A DNA stretch of 64,000 nt from FEN-987 sp964598845 (GCA_964598845.1 CAZRDM010000005.1:1-64000), one strand, 5' to 3'. Shown: positions 17,138 to 25,670, numbered from the stretch's first letter. Notes: generated from the letters alone by a model not told the origin. Program-made: numbers and translations.

Positions 17138-18637
17138 ATGTCTGGAGTAGTAGCTTTGGCCAAGCTGTCTTTCTCGAATCAGCCGATGTTTCAATTATTG
17201 ACGAGGGAAGAGATAGAGGACATTCACCTCGCCTCGCTAAGGGTCTTGGAAGAAGTCGGCGTAATGATCCAAAGCGACACAGCTTTGAAATTGCTGGCTG
17301 ATAGCGGCGCAGATGTTGATTCGACGAAGAAGATCGCTCGTGTTCCTCAACATTTGGTCAAGGAATCTTTGGTCAAAGTGCCATCAACAATTAGGCTGTA
17401 TGGCCGTGACGGAAAGCACGATCTCGTTCTGGAAGGAAATCGAGTTCATTATGACCCAGGCTCGTCGGCCTACTATTTGCTCGACTCTGAGACATGTGAG
17501 GTTAGGCGACCACTATCAAAGGACCTGGCGGATTTCGTGCGACTGGCAGATGGGTTGGAATATATGCACGCCCAGAGCACGGCCCTCGTCGTTTCAGATG
17601 TTCCTGATGCCATTGTCGACCGATATCGATTGTACGTGGTTTTGAAGAATTCGCCAAAGACGATAGTCACGGGAACCTTCAGCGTAGACGGCCTGTACGA
17701 TATGAAAGACATGCTCGCAGCTGTGGTCGGAGGCGAGAAGGAATTAGCGCGTAAGCCCATGGCGATATTCGACCTCTGCCCCTCCGCACCGTTGAAGTGG
17801 GGAGATTTCATCGTTCAAAACCTGATGGACTGCGCCAAGTACAGGATTCCGGCAGAGATCCTTCCGATGCCACAGCTTGGCGCAACAGGGCCCGTCACGC
17901 TTGCGGGTTCACTCGTTCAGTTCAACGCTGAGTTCCTAAGCGGATTGGTCATTTCACAGCTCTCCAACCCAGGGGCACCCGTCATCTACGGTGGCTCTCC
18001 AACCACTTTTGATATGCGCTATTGCACGGCTCGCCTTGGTGCCATGGAAACTGTCATGATGGGTTGCGCATATGCTCAGATCGGAAAGTACTACGATCTG
18101 CCAACACACATGTACTTGGGTTTGAGCGAAGCGAAGATTATTGATGCCCAAGTGGGTTTCGAATCAGCAACAGGCATAATGCTCGGTGCTCTTGCTGGAA
18201 TAAATGTCATCTCCGGGCCGGGTCTGCTCAATTTTGAGAATTGCCAGAGTTTCGAAAAACTCGTGATAGATGACACTATCTGTGGAATGGCCATGAGGCT
18301 CGTAAGGGGTATCGATGTTAACGATCAGACTATGGCCCTCGATGTTATCAGAAGGGTTGGTGCAGGGGGACATTACTTGGCTGATAAGCATACGAGGGAA
18401 TGGTTTGGTAGGGAAATTTTCATGCCCTCAGATCTTGTCGATAGACAGGATCTGAAAGCATGGAAGGAGTCCGGATCGAAGGATACCTTCCAGAGAGCTA
18501 GGGAAATAGCCCGTAGAATCCTCAGGGAACACAAACCCACGCCCTTGTCGACAGATATCGAGAAAGATCTGGACGAAGTAGCGAGGAAGATCATGAGGAG
18601 GCATAGCATCGGCAAATTACCTTTCGTCCCAGCCTAG
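17138..18637 (+). CDS. MttB-family corrinoid methyltransferase, non-Pyl
   Basis: This is a 499-residue MttB-family (COG5598) protein if translation starts at ATG 17138. The frame is open back to 17060 but the extra residues do not match the family. Landmarks are EIEDIHLASLRVLEEVG, the TGPVTLAGSLVQFNAE helix and the SEAKIIDAQVGFESA loop that occupies the Pyl region of genuine MttB. There is no internal UAG. It is divergent from the corrinoid protein gene about 135 bases away, an arrangement that suggests they form one methyltransferase system. The methylated substrate is unknown. It ends in TAG. Confidence 0.9.
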   Translation: MSGVVALAKLSFSNQPMFQLLTREEIEDIHLASLRVLEEVGVMIQSDTALKLLADSGADVDSTKKIARVPQHLVKESLVKVPSTIRLYGRDGKHDLVLEGNRVHYDPGSSAYYLLDSETCEVRRPLSKDLADFVRLADGLEYMHAQSTALVVSDVPDAIVDRYRLYVVLKNSPKTIVTGTFSVDGLYDMKDMLAAVVGGEKELARKPMAIFDLCPSAPLKWGDFIVQNLMDCAKYRIPAEILPMPQLGATGPVTLAGSLVQFNAEFLSGLVISQLSNPGAPVIYGGSPTTFDMRYCTARLGAMETVMMGCAYAQIGKYYDLPTHMYLGLSEAKIIDAQVGFESATGIMLGALAGINVISGPGLLNFENCQSFEKLVIDDTICGMAMRLVRGIDVNDQTMALDVIRRVGAGGHYLADKHTREWFGREIFMPSDLVDRQDLKAWKESGSKDTFQRAREIARRILREHKPTPLSTDIEKDLDEVARKIMRRHSIGKLPFVPA

Positions 18638-18742
18638 TTCTTTATTCATACATACCTATCATGAAGTCAAGTTCGCAGAGTCTAGTCCGGCACCCGCGCT
18701 TGCTCCCAACAAAGCTCGCTGCTGAGTGCTTTGATCCATAAA

Positions 18743-18905
18743 CTAGTTCTCCTCCCCTTCAACGACAAGGAACTGATTGTTGCGTGAGTCCTCACGACGA
18801 CCCGCTACTTCGCTTCGACACTGCATGCTCACAGCCATGCCACCCACGAGGAGGAGAACGGACGAGAGAGCCAGCCATAAGCCATAAGTTTCTGCCGAGT
18901 CAACA
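18743..18905 (-). other. Possible small membrane-segment frame in an intergenic gap
   Basis: On the minus strand a frame ending in TAG at 18743-18745 encodes one strongly hydrophobic helix (LWLALSSVLLLVGGMAV) followed by a charged tail. The start is not clear, because in-frame ATG and GTG codons lie only inside the hydrophobic part. It could be a small membrane protein, the tail of a decayed one, or chance. The gap 18638-18920 contains nothing else I recognise. Confidence 0.2.
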
Positions 18906-18920
18906 CTGACTCGAACGGTC

Positions 18921-20360
18921 TTGACGCCTAGGCTGGAAGTACTCTCAAGAGACGAGATCTACGACATTCACCTCGCAACCCTCAATGTGCTTGAGGAGAC
19001 GGGCGTGAGGATGCTTGATCCCAAGGCGTTGCATATGTTGAGCGACGCTGGGGCGAATGTGGATCTAAAGACTTCTTTGGTGAGAATTCCTGAACACCTT
19101 TTGAAGGACGGGATAAGAAAGGCTCCGAGCCGTTTCACCCTTTATGGACGCGACGCAAACTATAAGCTGCGTTTCCAACGTGGGCGAACGTATTTCTCGT
19201 CTCAAGGGACATCGATATTCGTTCTGGACTTTGAAACAGGAATACGTAGAAAAGCTACAATCAAGGATCTGAAGTCGTTCTATATACTCACAGACGCTCT
19301 GGAAAACATTGATCATGCTTCGCTAGTCGTCTGGCCCAGCGATGTTCCAGAAAATGTTGCTCATGCGTATGCGTTGCTAGAAGGTTTCCGGAATACGACC
19401 AAGACGCTCGACACATACAACTATGGAGAAAGAATGACGATGGATGGCATTGAAATGGCCCGTATTATTGCGGGAGGCGAGGAGGAGTTGAGGAAGAGCC
19501 CAAGGCTCCTAGGCTTCGTCAATCCGGTAAGCCCATTGGAACACTCCAAGGAGATGACGGAGGGCCTGCGAGTTCTCGCTGAGCACAAGCAACCGACATT
19601 GATCGCCCCGGAAGCTCAAGCTGGATCAACAGCTCCAGTGACTTTGGCCGGCCTTCTCGTTCAGCAGAATGCTGAAGTCTTGAGTGGAATACTCGTGAGC
19701 GAAGTCACACAACCTGGGGCGCCTGTCCTCTATGGGACAGTCTCATGCATCACGGATATGCGAACGGGTAACATAGCTTTAGGGGCAATCGAGACTGGAT
19801 TGATCAATATCGCTACGGCGCAGATCGCTGAATATTACGGTCTACCAAGCCGAGGAACAGGAGGCGTAACAAACTCGAAGACCCCCGACATTCAAGCTGG
19901 ATTTGAGAAAGGCTTGACACTTTACATGGCCGCCATGGCTGGAATCAATTTCATTTATGATGCTGCCGGCTTGCTGGAAGCCAGCAGAACCGCGAGCTTG
20001 GAGCAAATGGTGATCGATAACGATCTATGCGGCATGGTCCAACGGGCGCTTCACGGAATTCAGGTGGATGAGGGAACGATGGCAGGAGAGGTAATCAGTC
20101 AAGTCGGTCCGGGGCGCCACTATCTTTCGCACAAACACACTCAAGAGTTCTTTCGAAGCGAACATTACCTACCGAAAATTCTTGATCGAGGATCTTGGGA
20201 AATATGGGAGAAGGCTGGCTCAAGAGAGTTGAGGTCTATAGCCCATGAAACGGCAAGAAAGATTCTTGACGAGCATACAGTTGAACCTCTAGACAAAACC
20301 ATCGACAGCGAACTTGAAGATTGGGTAAAGAAAATCGGTGAAAGGCGGACACCTTCCTAG
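18921..20360 (+). CDS. MttB-family corrinoid methyltransferase, non-Pyl
   Basis: This is a 479-residue MttB-family protein. It shows EIYDIHLATLNVLEETGV at the N-terminus, the TAPVTLAGLLVQQNAE helix and the TNSKTPDIQAGFEKG loop (around residue 315-330) that aligns with the Pyl region of MttB without an in-frame UAG. It lies in tandem with the preceding MttB-family gene and is convergent with the APC permease gene. The permease may supply its substrate (inference). The start is TTG at 18921 with no clear ribosome site. It ends in TAG. Confidence 0.9.
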   Translation: MTPRLEVLSRDEIYDIHLATLNVLEETGVRMLDPKALHMLSDAGANVDLKTSLVRIPEHLLKDGIRKAPSRFTLYGRDANYKLRFQRGRTYFSSQGTSIFVLDFETGIRRKATIKDLKSFYILTDALENIDHASLVVWPSDVPENVAHAYALLEGFRNTTKTLDTYNYGERMTMDGIEMARIIAGGEEELRKSPRLLGFVNPVSPLEHSKEMTEGLRVLAEHKQPTLIAPEAQAGSTAPVTLAGLLVQQNAEVLSGILVSEVTQPGAPVLYGTVSCITDMRTGNIALGAIETGLINIATAQIAEYYGLPSRGTGGVTNSKTPDIQAGFEKGLTLYMAAMAGINFIYDAAGLLEASRTASLEQMVIDNDLCGMVQRALHGIQVDEGTMAGEVISQVGPGRHYLSHKHTQEFFRSEHYLPKILDRGSWEIWEKAGSRELRSIAHETARKILDEHTVEPLDKTIDSELEDWVKKIGERRTPS

Positions 20361-20508
20361 AACTGATTTTTCGAACGATCTGTTGCGTTGGAAAGCGAGC
20401 CGTAGTTCAAGCCGTATAGGCCAAAGTCTTCTAACCCTCGCATGGTCTGGCCTTTCATGGATATTACAAAAAGAAATGGAAAAAAGGTGGAGGTGTTGGG
20501 GCCGCCTA

Positions 20509-22119
20509 CTATTCTGGCGGTAGCTCTTTGAAGGCTAGATCTATGTCTATTCCCTGCCTCTTTCTGTACGCTCGTATCGCCACGAAGTACACTATTGCGA
20601 AGACGAATATTCCTATTGGAAGGTAGAATGAAAGCGTCCCAAGCTCTGGTCGACCTCCTAACGCTGGGTATGTGAAGAAATAGTACAGTACGACGGCCAT
20701 GAAGCAGAAGTAGAGGAGTCCACACAGGCTGATCAATGGTAGAGGCCCGATCTTGTATTTGCTTACGGGGGAGGCCTCGTATATCGCCTTCATCTTCTTC
20801 CTGTACGGGATCACTAGGGCGGCCAAGGCGCTGAGCATGAAGGTCGTCAGGATCTGCGGTATCATCACCGTGAAGCCTGCCAGTAGATAGCCATAGAAAG
20901 CATAGATCACCGCTACGATTTCGCCGCCGATTGCGAAGAGTATGATGCTCTTTATTGGGGTGCGGAAGCGTGGGTGAACGTCTGCGAAGAATGGTGGAGC
21001 CAATCTGTCGAAAGCCCAAGCTAAAGCTATTCGCGCCTGCGGGAGCATCGAGTAGATGGGGTATATCAGGTTCCAGCAGACGAAGCCCCAACCGAGCAGG
21101 AATATGACCAGAACATTATCCGTCAGTACGAGCGGGAATAGGTGGAACATTGGCGGGAATGGAAGCTTATAGACCTCAAGACCGTCCCCATAGGCGTATG
21201 ATAGGCTCACTAGGAAATCATAGCCTACTCTACTTTGGATGACCCATATCGTTATCAGCCAAAAGATTGTGCAGAGTACCAACCCGCCCGGGACTCCTAT
21301 GAGGGCACTACGATGCACCTTCTTCGTTTCGCCAGCAAGGTAGGTGGCTAGGTATGGATATCCCAGACCCCAGAAGGCTACAGGGAGAATGGCGATCGTT
21401 GAGGAGAGGGATGGAGCGACCACGATCCCATAAGAGTCTTTCATGTAGGCGGTAGCTGTGTCTATTATGGTTTGGTAATCACCGGAACCGTAGCGTGCGC
21501 TTACCGTATTCCAAGCGGCAACAAATTGCTCATGTGTTACGGGGATCATAAGGGCCCAAATCAACAGGAACATCAGGATGCCGAAGGCGAACATGACCAA
21601 TTGGAAACGCAGCATAGGCTTCAATCCAAACAGCAATACTACTGCCTCACCCATTATGACGATGGTTGCGACGGTGAATATGCCCCATGGCGAGGTGACA
21701 AACTGAGCTGCAGCATCGAAGCCGAGAGTTGAGAACATTAGGGAAAGAGCTGGGTCCGCAACATAGGCGGCCAATATCCCGCACCACAAGAAGTTTACAA
21801 CGACCCATCCGAAGCTCGAAAGGAACCCGAGTAAAGGATGAAGCGCCCTACTATTGAAGATGAAGTCTCCACCTGAGCGAGGCATTATAGACGCTAGGAA
21901 AGCCCATGCGAGTGAACCGAAGAGCATGAACACTGCTGTTATGATGACCGCTAAAGCCAAATCGCCTCCTGGGCCGTAGTAAGGACCCCATAGAATCAGC
22001 CACATCGCGCTCAGCCCCCAACTCATATTCAATGAAGCGAGGGTCAACAGATCGATCGCGCCAGCTTCCCGTACCAGTCCGGTAGCTTCCCTGAGGAAAA
22101 CTCGTTTTGGTTCGGTCAT
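20509..22119 (-). CDS. APC-superfamily amino acid permease
   Basis: This is a 536-residue membrane protein with about 12-14 predicted helices. The N-terminal segment REAGAIDLLTLASLNMSWG and the PRSGGDFIFNSRALHP motif are typical of the amino acid-polyamine-organocation superfamily. The second repeat has the helix 6-7 loop region GLGYPYLATYLAGETKKVHRS. It would import an amino acid or amine by cation coupling or exchange. Convergent MttB-family genes next door make a betaine or methylated amino acid a plausible cargo. AGGTGAAAGA directly precedes the ATG, one of the clearest ribosome sites in the window. It ends in TAG. Confidence 0.9.
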   Translation of the reverse strand: MTEPKRVFLREATGLVREAGAIDLLTLASLNMSWGLSAMWLILWGPYYGPGGDLALAVIITAVFMLFGSLAWAFLASIMPRSGGDFIFNSRALHPLLGFLSSFGWVVVNFLWCGILAAYVADPALSLMFSTLGFDAAAQFVTSPWGIFTVATIVIMGEAVVLLFGLKPMLRFQLVMFAFGILMFLLIWALMIPVTHEQFVAAWNTVSARYGSGDYQTIIDTATAYMKDSYGIVVAPSLSSTIAILPVAFWGLGYPYLATYLAGETKKVHRSALIGVPGGLVLCTIFWLITIWVIQSRVGYDFLVSLSYAYGDGLEVYKLPFPPMFHLFPLVLTDNVLVIFLLGWGFVCWNLIYPIYSMLPQARIALAWAFDRLAPPFFADVHPRFRTPIKSIILFAIGGEIVAVIYAFYGYLLAGFTVMIPQILTTFMLSALAALVIPYRKKMKAIYEASPVSKYKIGPLPLISLCGLLYFCFMAVVLYYFFTYPALGGRPELGTLSFYLPIGIFVFAIVYFVAIRAYRKRQGIDIDLAFKELPPE

Positions 22120-22258
22120 TCTTTCACCTCAGAAGCACCGCTCGATCCGGACTGAATATAAGCGTTTGTAGCTTCTAGGAAGTTTGTATTCGGAAAAGAA
22201 GAACTTTGGACTCGGCCAAATCGTTAAGCGCTGCTAACTCGCGGGTCCCTACCGGTGG

Positions 22259-23206
22259 CTAGCCTGATGTGAATAGATAGCTCTTGACGGCACTCTTGTC
22301 AAGGTCGATGATCACGCCTCTCAGTATACCCTCATTGTACTCACTCCCCGGATTGAAGCAGAGCGTTCGTCCAAGCTTTTCGACACCTCTAGACTCATGT
22401 ATATGGCCGTGGAGGCTGAGTAAAGGTTGGTATTTCTCTATCAGTTTCCTAACGGCTATGCTCCCCACCGAGATCATCATCTTTTCCCCAGACCTCGTAA
22501 CGACTTTCATGGTTTCATCTAGTTGGGGCGCCTTGTCCAACAGTGTATCGAAAGGAGGACAATGGAGACTGAATATGCAGTTCTCAATACGTTCAACTTT
22601 TGAGGCCATGTTCTCCATCTTCTTCTCTAACTCGTCCTCGCTCAGCTCCCTCTGGGTTTTCCAAGGAGTGATGTTGGAAAATCCTGTGCTGATCATTTCA
22701 TATGAGCCTCCGAGGAGAACGATTTTCCCTTCAGGATTGACAACATAGTCTGATTCACTGAGGGCTTCATCCACGATGAAACGATCATCATTTCCCGGCG
22801 TCATGTAACAACTTATTTCTGTTCCTCTCAAGCGTTCTTCAGCGATCTTGACCCATCTTCTGACGGTTTCCAACATTAACTCTGAAAAAAGCTCGTTCAC
22901 CTTTCTTTCATCAGCGTTAAGCTCACTCAACTCAAGATCGTTGGTCATGTATGGATAATAGCCGCTGTCCCTCACCATCTTCATAAAATTCTGCAACTCT
23001 TGATCATTCTTGAGGATCCAAGTCCTACCTGAGAAGTCGGCCGAGTAGGTTCCACGATCTTGTTGGATGATGGAAACAATCATCTTCCCGGTTACGTCGC
23101 CGCCCAGTATCAATACATTGGCTTTGTAGGCCTTTCCAGCGTTAACGAACTTTCTAAAGCAAACTTCAGACCCATGCACATCGGATGCGAAGAAGATTCT
23201 TAACAT
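22259..23206 (-). CDS. Calcineurin-like metallophosphoesterase
   Basis: This is a 315-residue phosphoesterase. All metal-binding motifs of the family are visible: SDVHG near the N-terminus, GGDV, PGNDDR, the SLHCPP histidine, and LHGHIHES near the C-terminus. It probably hydrolyses a phosphodiester or phosphomonoester with two metals. The substrate is not evident. I choose ATG at 23206 (MLRIFF) over TTG at 23212 because the first beta strand then begins directly. It is followed on the same strand by nothing close, and the nucleotidyltransferase gene ends about 50 bases upstream, so the two may be co-transcribed. It ends in TAG. Confidence 0.88.
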   Translation of the reverse strand: MLRIFFASDVHGSEVCFRKFVNAGKAYKANVLILGGDVTGKMIVSIIQQDRGTYSADFSGRTWILKNDQELQNFMKMVRDSGYYPYMTNDLELSELNADERKVNELFSELMLETVRRWVKIAEERLRGTEISCYMTPGNDDRFIVDEALSESDYVVNPEGKIVLLGGSYEMISTGFSNITPWKTQRELSEDELEKKMENMASKVERIENCIFSLHCPPFDTLLDKAPQLDETMKVVTRSGEKMMISVGSIAVRKLIEKYQPLLSLHGHIHESRGVEKLGRTLCFNPGSEYNEGILRGVIIDLDKSAVKSYLFTSG

Positions 23207-23257
23207 TACCAAGCACTCTCAAGATTTGCTTCACAAGTTCCTTCATCCTAGGAGATG

Positions 23258-24121
23258 TCACTCGCCTAACCGAATCACCTTTGGGACCTCAGGCTCATCA
23301 TACCAGCTCACCCTCTCGCCTATCGATGCTCTAAGTTTCCATCTTGCCGATTTAGGCTCCATCTCTATGGCTCCGATCAACATTTCTATCCGCCCATTTG
23401 CAAGGTTCTTCAAGTCCATTTCAAGGTCTGTTTTCTCAAGGTACGACCTTGTCCATCCCAAGTTCCTTGTTGATGTTTTGTAGAGTCCCCAGTCGGCAGA
23501 GCAAAGCTTCGAAATATGTTTGCAGTCTATTTCCTCTTGACTCTCTTTATCCGACACTTGATGGTCGACCAAGATAGAGATTATGTCCTTATAGTCTCTG
23601 ACGTTTATCTCCACGACTTGCAGTTTCGTCATTAGAAGCTCAGATAGTGGTATGGAGAAATTGCTTGCTGTCAACCTCTTTCTCAGATCAAGCCGATGAC
23701 ACATCTCGAAGAAATCGAGGAATATGTCTCTCCTGCCATTTGTCTTGGGCTCGTAGAAGAGAAGCCTCTTCGCCCCATGGTAGAGGTTGAATTTGGCTGC
23801 CGGGATATAGCCGAGGTCGATAAAGGTCTTCTCGAGTTGAGGTGACTGCTTAGAAAGCCCAAAGAGGTCTATGTCTGCGATCTCTCTATTCAAAGGGGGC
23901 TTCTGAAAACTTGGACAATGATATTGAACAGCCACTCCTCCAAATACTCTCAGGACAAGGTTTCTTTTCGCAGCCTCTTCAACCAGCTCAATTGCTTCTT
24001 TGAGTAGATCTTCAGGCAAGAAGGGATTCACTATAACAGCGAGTTTGACGAGCCGCAATATAAAGGAAAACTTCTCGCTCGAAGTGCAACACGCCCGGTA
24101 GAATGAGAAGAGCTCTCTCAT
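23258..24121 (-). CDS. Nucleotidyltransferase-fold protein
   Basis: This is a protein of about 287 residues with the nucleotidyltransferase core VFGGVAVQYH (glycine-containing helix start) followed by EIADIDLFG, giving the DxD metal pair, and a third acidic strand RRDIFLDFFEM. The pattern matches the AbiEii/minimal nucleotidyltransferase group. Such proteins are often toxin-antitoxin or RNA-modifying components, but no partner antitoxin is visible next to it. The N-terminal 30 residues may not be translated; a later start around VNPFLPEDLL is possible. It ends in TGA. Confidence 0.7.
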   Translation of the reverse strand: MRELFSFYRACCTSSEKFSFILRLVKLAVIVNPFLPEDLLKEAIELVEEAAKRNLVLRVFGGVAVQYHCPSFQKPPLNREIADIDLFGLSKQSPQLEKTFIDLGYIPAAKFNLYHGAKRLLFYEPKTNGRRDIFLDFFEMCHRLDLRKRLTASNFSIPLSELLMTKLQVVEINVRDYKDIISILVDHQVSDKESQEEIDCKHISKLCSADWGLYKTSTRNLGWTRSYLEKTDLEMDLKNLANGRIEMLIGAIEMEPKSARWKLRASIGERVSWYDEPEVPKVIRLGE

Positions 24122-24124
24122 CGG

Positions 24125-24380
24125 GCTGCCTCTTTTGATTTTAGATCGTTGGTGGAAAGATTGGCTACCTTATATCCCGGTGCTCCTGAGACTCCTCCCG
24201 CTGAATGGTGCTTCTGCAAAGATAGAGCCCGTCTACTGGTGTGTGATATCGAGTCCATCCCACCATGGGTCTGAATGAGAAGATCTGGTCGGGTGCGATC
24301 TCAAGATGGAAGATGTTTCCCTTCAGGAGAGAGAAGGTGCGAAAACTTGTCCTTGACGCGCTGTTCGCGCCTTGACACAA
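24125..24380 (-). pseudogene. C-terminal relic of a phytoene desaturase-like FAD oxidoreductase
   Basis: The minus-strand frame encodes GNIFHLEIAPDQIFSFRP followed by GWTRYHTPVDGLYLC, the C-terminal signature of CrtI/phytoene-dehydrogenase-like amine oxidoreductases. After LYLC the match continues in another frame as HSAGGVSGAPGYKVANL, the conserved GGGVxGAPG loop. The gene is therefore frameshifted as well as lacking its N-terminal 400 or so residues, which would have to lie where tRNA-Pyl and pylSn now are. It fills most of the gap 24122-24449. Confidence 0.6.
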
Positions 24381-24407
24381 ACAGTCAAGAATGCTCTTTG
24401 TGGGGAT

Positions 24408-24425
24408 GCGACAAAGAGATATCAG
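24408..24425 (+). promoter_or_regulatory. Candidate promoter of tRNA-Pyl
   Basis: ACAAAGAGATATCAG, a purine-rich BRE-like block followed by an AT core, ends about 28 bases before the mature 5' end of tRNA-Pyl. It is the only AT-rich element at a workable distance. The match is weak. Confidence 0.25.
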
Positions 24426-24449
24426 CGCTCTAGATCTATTTCTACGTGA

Positions 24450-24518
24450 GGGGGCTTGGCCGCGAAGGTCGCAGGGGTTCTAAGCCCTTGTAGCCGGGTT
24501 CAACTCCCGGGGCCCCCG
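24450..24518 (+). tRNA. pylT: tRNA-Pyl (anticodon CUA)
   Basis: The RNA folds as a pyrrolysine tRNA. The acceptor stem is GGGGGCT/GGCCCCC (24450-24456 with 24511-24517, one G-U). A single base (T8) precedes the D stem GGCC/GGTC, which closes a five-base loop lacking the usual GG pair. The anticodon stem has six pairs (24472-24477 with 24485-24490) with loop TTCTAAG and anticodon CTA at 24480-24482. The variable loop is only three bases (24491-24493). The T arm is CCGGG-TTCAACT-CCCGG, and the discriminator base is G518. The one-base acceptor/D spacing, six-pair anticodon stem and three-base variable loop are the diagnostic oddities of Methanosarcina tRNA-Pyl. CCA is not fully encoded (CA follows). 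pylSn begins 26 bases downstream. Confidence 0.96.
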
Positions 24519-24544
24519 CAAGAATCACAAGCGGAAGCATATGT

Positions 24545-24832
24545 TTGGCAATATTCAAGCGTCCTTTCCTTCTTAATCTTGTGAGTAAGATCAAGCTCTG
24601 GCCTTCCAAGAGAGGTGTTATTCACGGGATCCGTGAGATCGAGGATCTTGGAGCCTTCGTTAGAATAACAACGTATTGCGGAACGACTGTGACCGTCAAA
24701 GAGTCAAGAAGGGGTAGAGGGGCTCGCTGGCTGAGAAATCGCTGGGTGAAGACGACATGCCCTCGCTGTGCTGTCCCGAGCTGGAAGATCGAGAGATTCA
24801 CAAAGAGTGCTCGAAATGAGCCAAGGGCATGA
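24545..24832 (+). CDS. pylSn: PylSn, N-terminal tRNA-binding domain of pyrrolysyl-tRNA synthetase, as a separate gene
   Basis: This 95-residue basic protein matches the N-terminal domain of M. mazei PylRS: KLWPSKRGVIHGI (LWxSRxGxIHxI), SRRGRGARWLR and KTTCPRCAVP. The four zinc ligands are present as His27, Cys45, Cys72 and Cys75. PylSn clamps the T arm and the small variable loop of tRNA-Pyl and raises affinity. In Methanosarcina it is fused to the catalytic domain; in Pyl bacteria it is separate. Here it is separate but directly upstream of pylSc in another frame, overlapping it. The start is TTG 24545; a GTG at 24587 is too late for the full domain. It ends in TGA. Confidence 0.93.
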   Translation: MAIFKRPFLLNLVSKIKLWPSKRGVIHGIREIEDLGAFVRITTYCGTTVTVKESRRGRGARWLRNRWVKTTCPRCAVPSWKIERFTKSARNEPRA

Positions 24833-25670
24833 ACCGATGGACTCCTTAGAGTTCACGAGGAATCAGAAGCAGCGACTGAAGGAGCTTGGCGGCGAGGACT
24901 TTATCGACCGCAGATTTCCGAGCGAGAGCGACCGCGAGAAGAGTTTCGATGAAGTCACGCTTGTCCTAGAAAGGCAGAACAAAGATGGCCTCCTAAGGCT
25001 GCTGAGAACGACTAGAAGGCCTACCCTCAGGCAGATAGAACGCGAGATGGTCGACGCCCTGACCAGCGCAGGGTTCACTGAGGTTGTTACTCCATCCATT
25101 ATTTCCAAGGAATTCATCAAGCGTATGGGAATAACCGAGACTCATAACCTCTGGAAACAGATTTTCTTGTTGGACGGAAGCAGATGCCTTAGACCGATGC
25201 TGGCTCCCAGTCTCTATCACGCCATGAGAGAATTACGAAGGGTCTCGAGGCCCGTAAGCATTTTCGAAGTAGGTTCTTGTTTCAGGAAGGAAAGCAAGGG
25301 ACGACAGCACACCGAGGAATTCACTATGCTGAATGCTGTAGAATTGGCGCCGGAGAGGAATGCACTCGAAAGGCTGAGAGAAATGATCGACACAGTCTTG
25401 AAGGCCGTTCGAATGCCGAACTACGAGTTACAGAGAGTTGAATCCGACGTTTACGGGGAAACAATTGACGTCTTCGTGGAAGGCGTAGAAGTGGCTTCAG
25501 CTGCGACAGGTCCACATAGATTGGACAGGAACTGGGAGATCGTTGAACCATGGGCGGGGGTCGGATTTGGCTTGGAACGACTGGCCATGGTTAGGAAGCA
25601 ATGTAAGATTCTTGGACATGTAAGCAGATCTGTGACTCATCTCGATGGCTTCAGTCTAGGCGTCATGTAG
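24816..25670 (+). CDS. pylSc: PylSc, catalytic domain of pyrrolysyl-tRNA synthetase
   Basis: This class II synthetase core of about 284 residues charges tRNA-Pyl with pyrrolysine. Motif 2 reads FRKESKGRQHTEEFTML and motif 3 GVGFGLERL. Pocket residues known from M. mazei PylRS are retained: Leu305/Tyr306 (APSLYH), Asn346 (TMLN), Tyr384 (DVYGETID) and Trp417 (EPWAG). Cys348 is replaced by Val, as I recall in the M. alvus-type enzymes. The frame is open from 24768. ATG 24816 overlaps pylSn by 17 bases, and ATG 24837, four bases after the pylSn stop, is the alternative. The gene itself ends in TAG, the codon its product reassigns. Confidence 0.96.
   Translation: MSQGHEPMDSLEFTRNQKQRLKELGGEDFIDRRFPSESDREKSFDEVTLVLERQNKDGLLRLLRTTRRPTLRQIEREMVDALTSAGFTEVVTPSIISKEFIKRMGITETHNLWKQIFLLDGSRCLRPMLAPSLYHAMRELRRVSRPVSIFEVGSCFRKESKGRQHTEEFTMLNAVELAPERNALERLREMIDTVLKAVRMPNYELQRVESDVYGETIDVFVEGVEVASAATGPHRLDRNWEIVEPWAGVGFGLERLAMVRKQCKILGHVSRSVTHLDGFSLGVM

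Noticed and set aside
20357..21091. 244-codon open frame on the minus strand inside the APC permease gene
   Set aside because: It is the shadow of the permease in another frame; arginine-rich low-complexity product with no family features.
24768..24815. Longer PylSc start inside pylSn
   Set aside because: The extra residues (MLSRAGRS...) do not match PylRS linkers; ATG 24816 or 24837 fits better.
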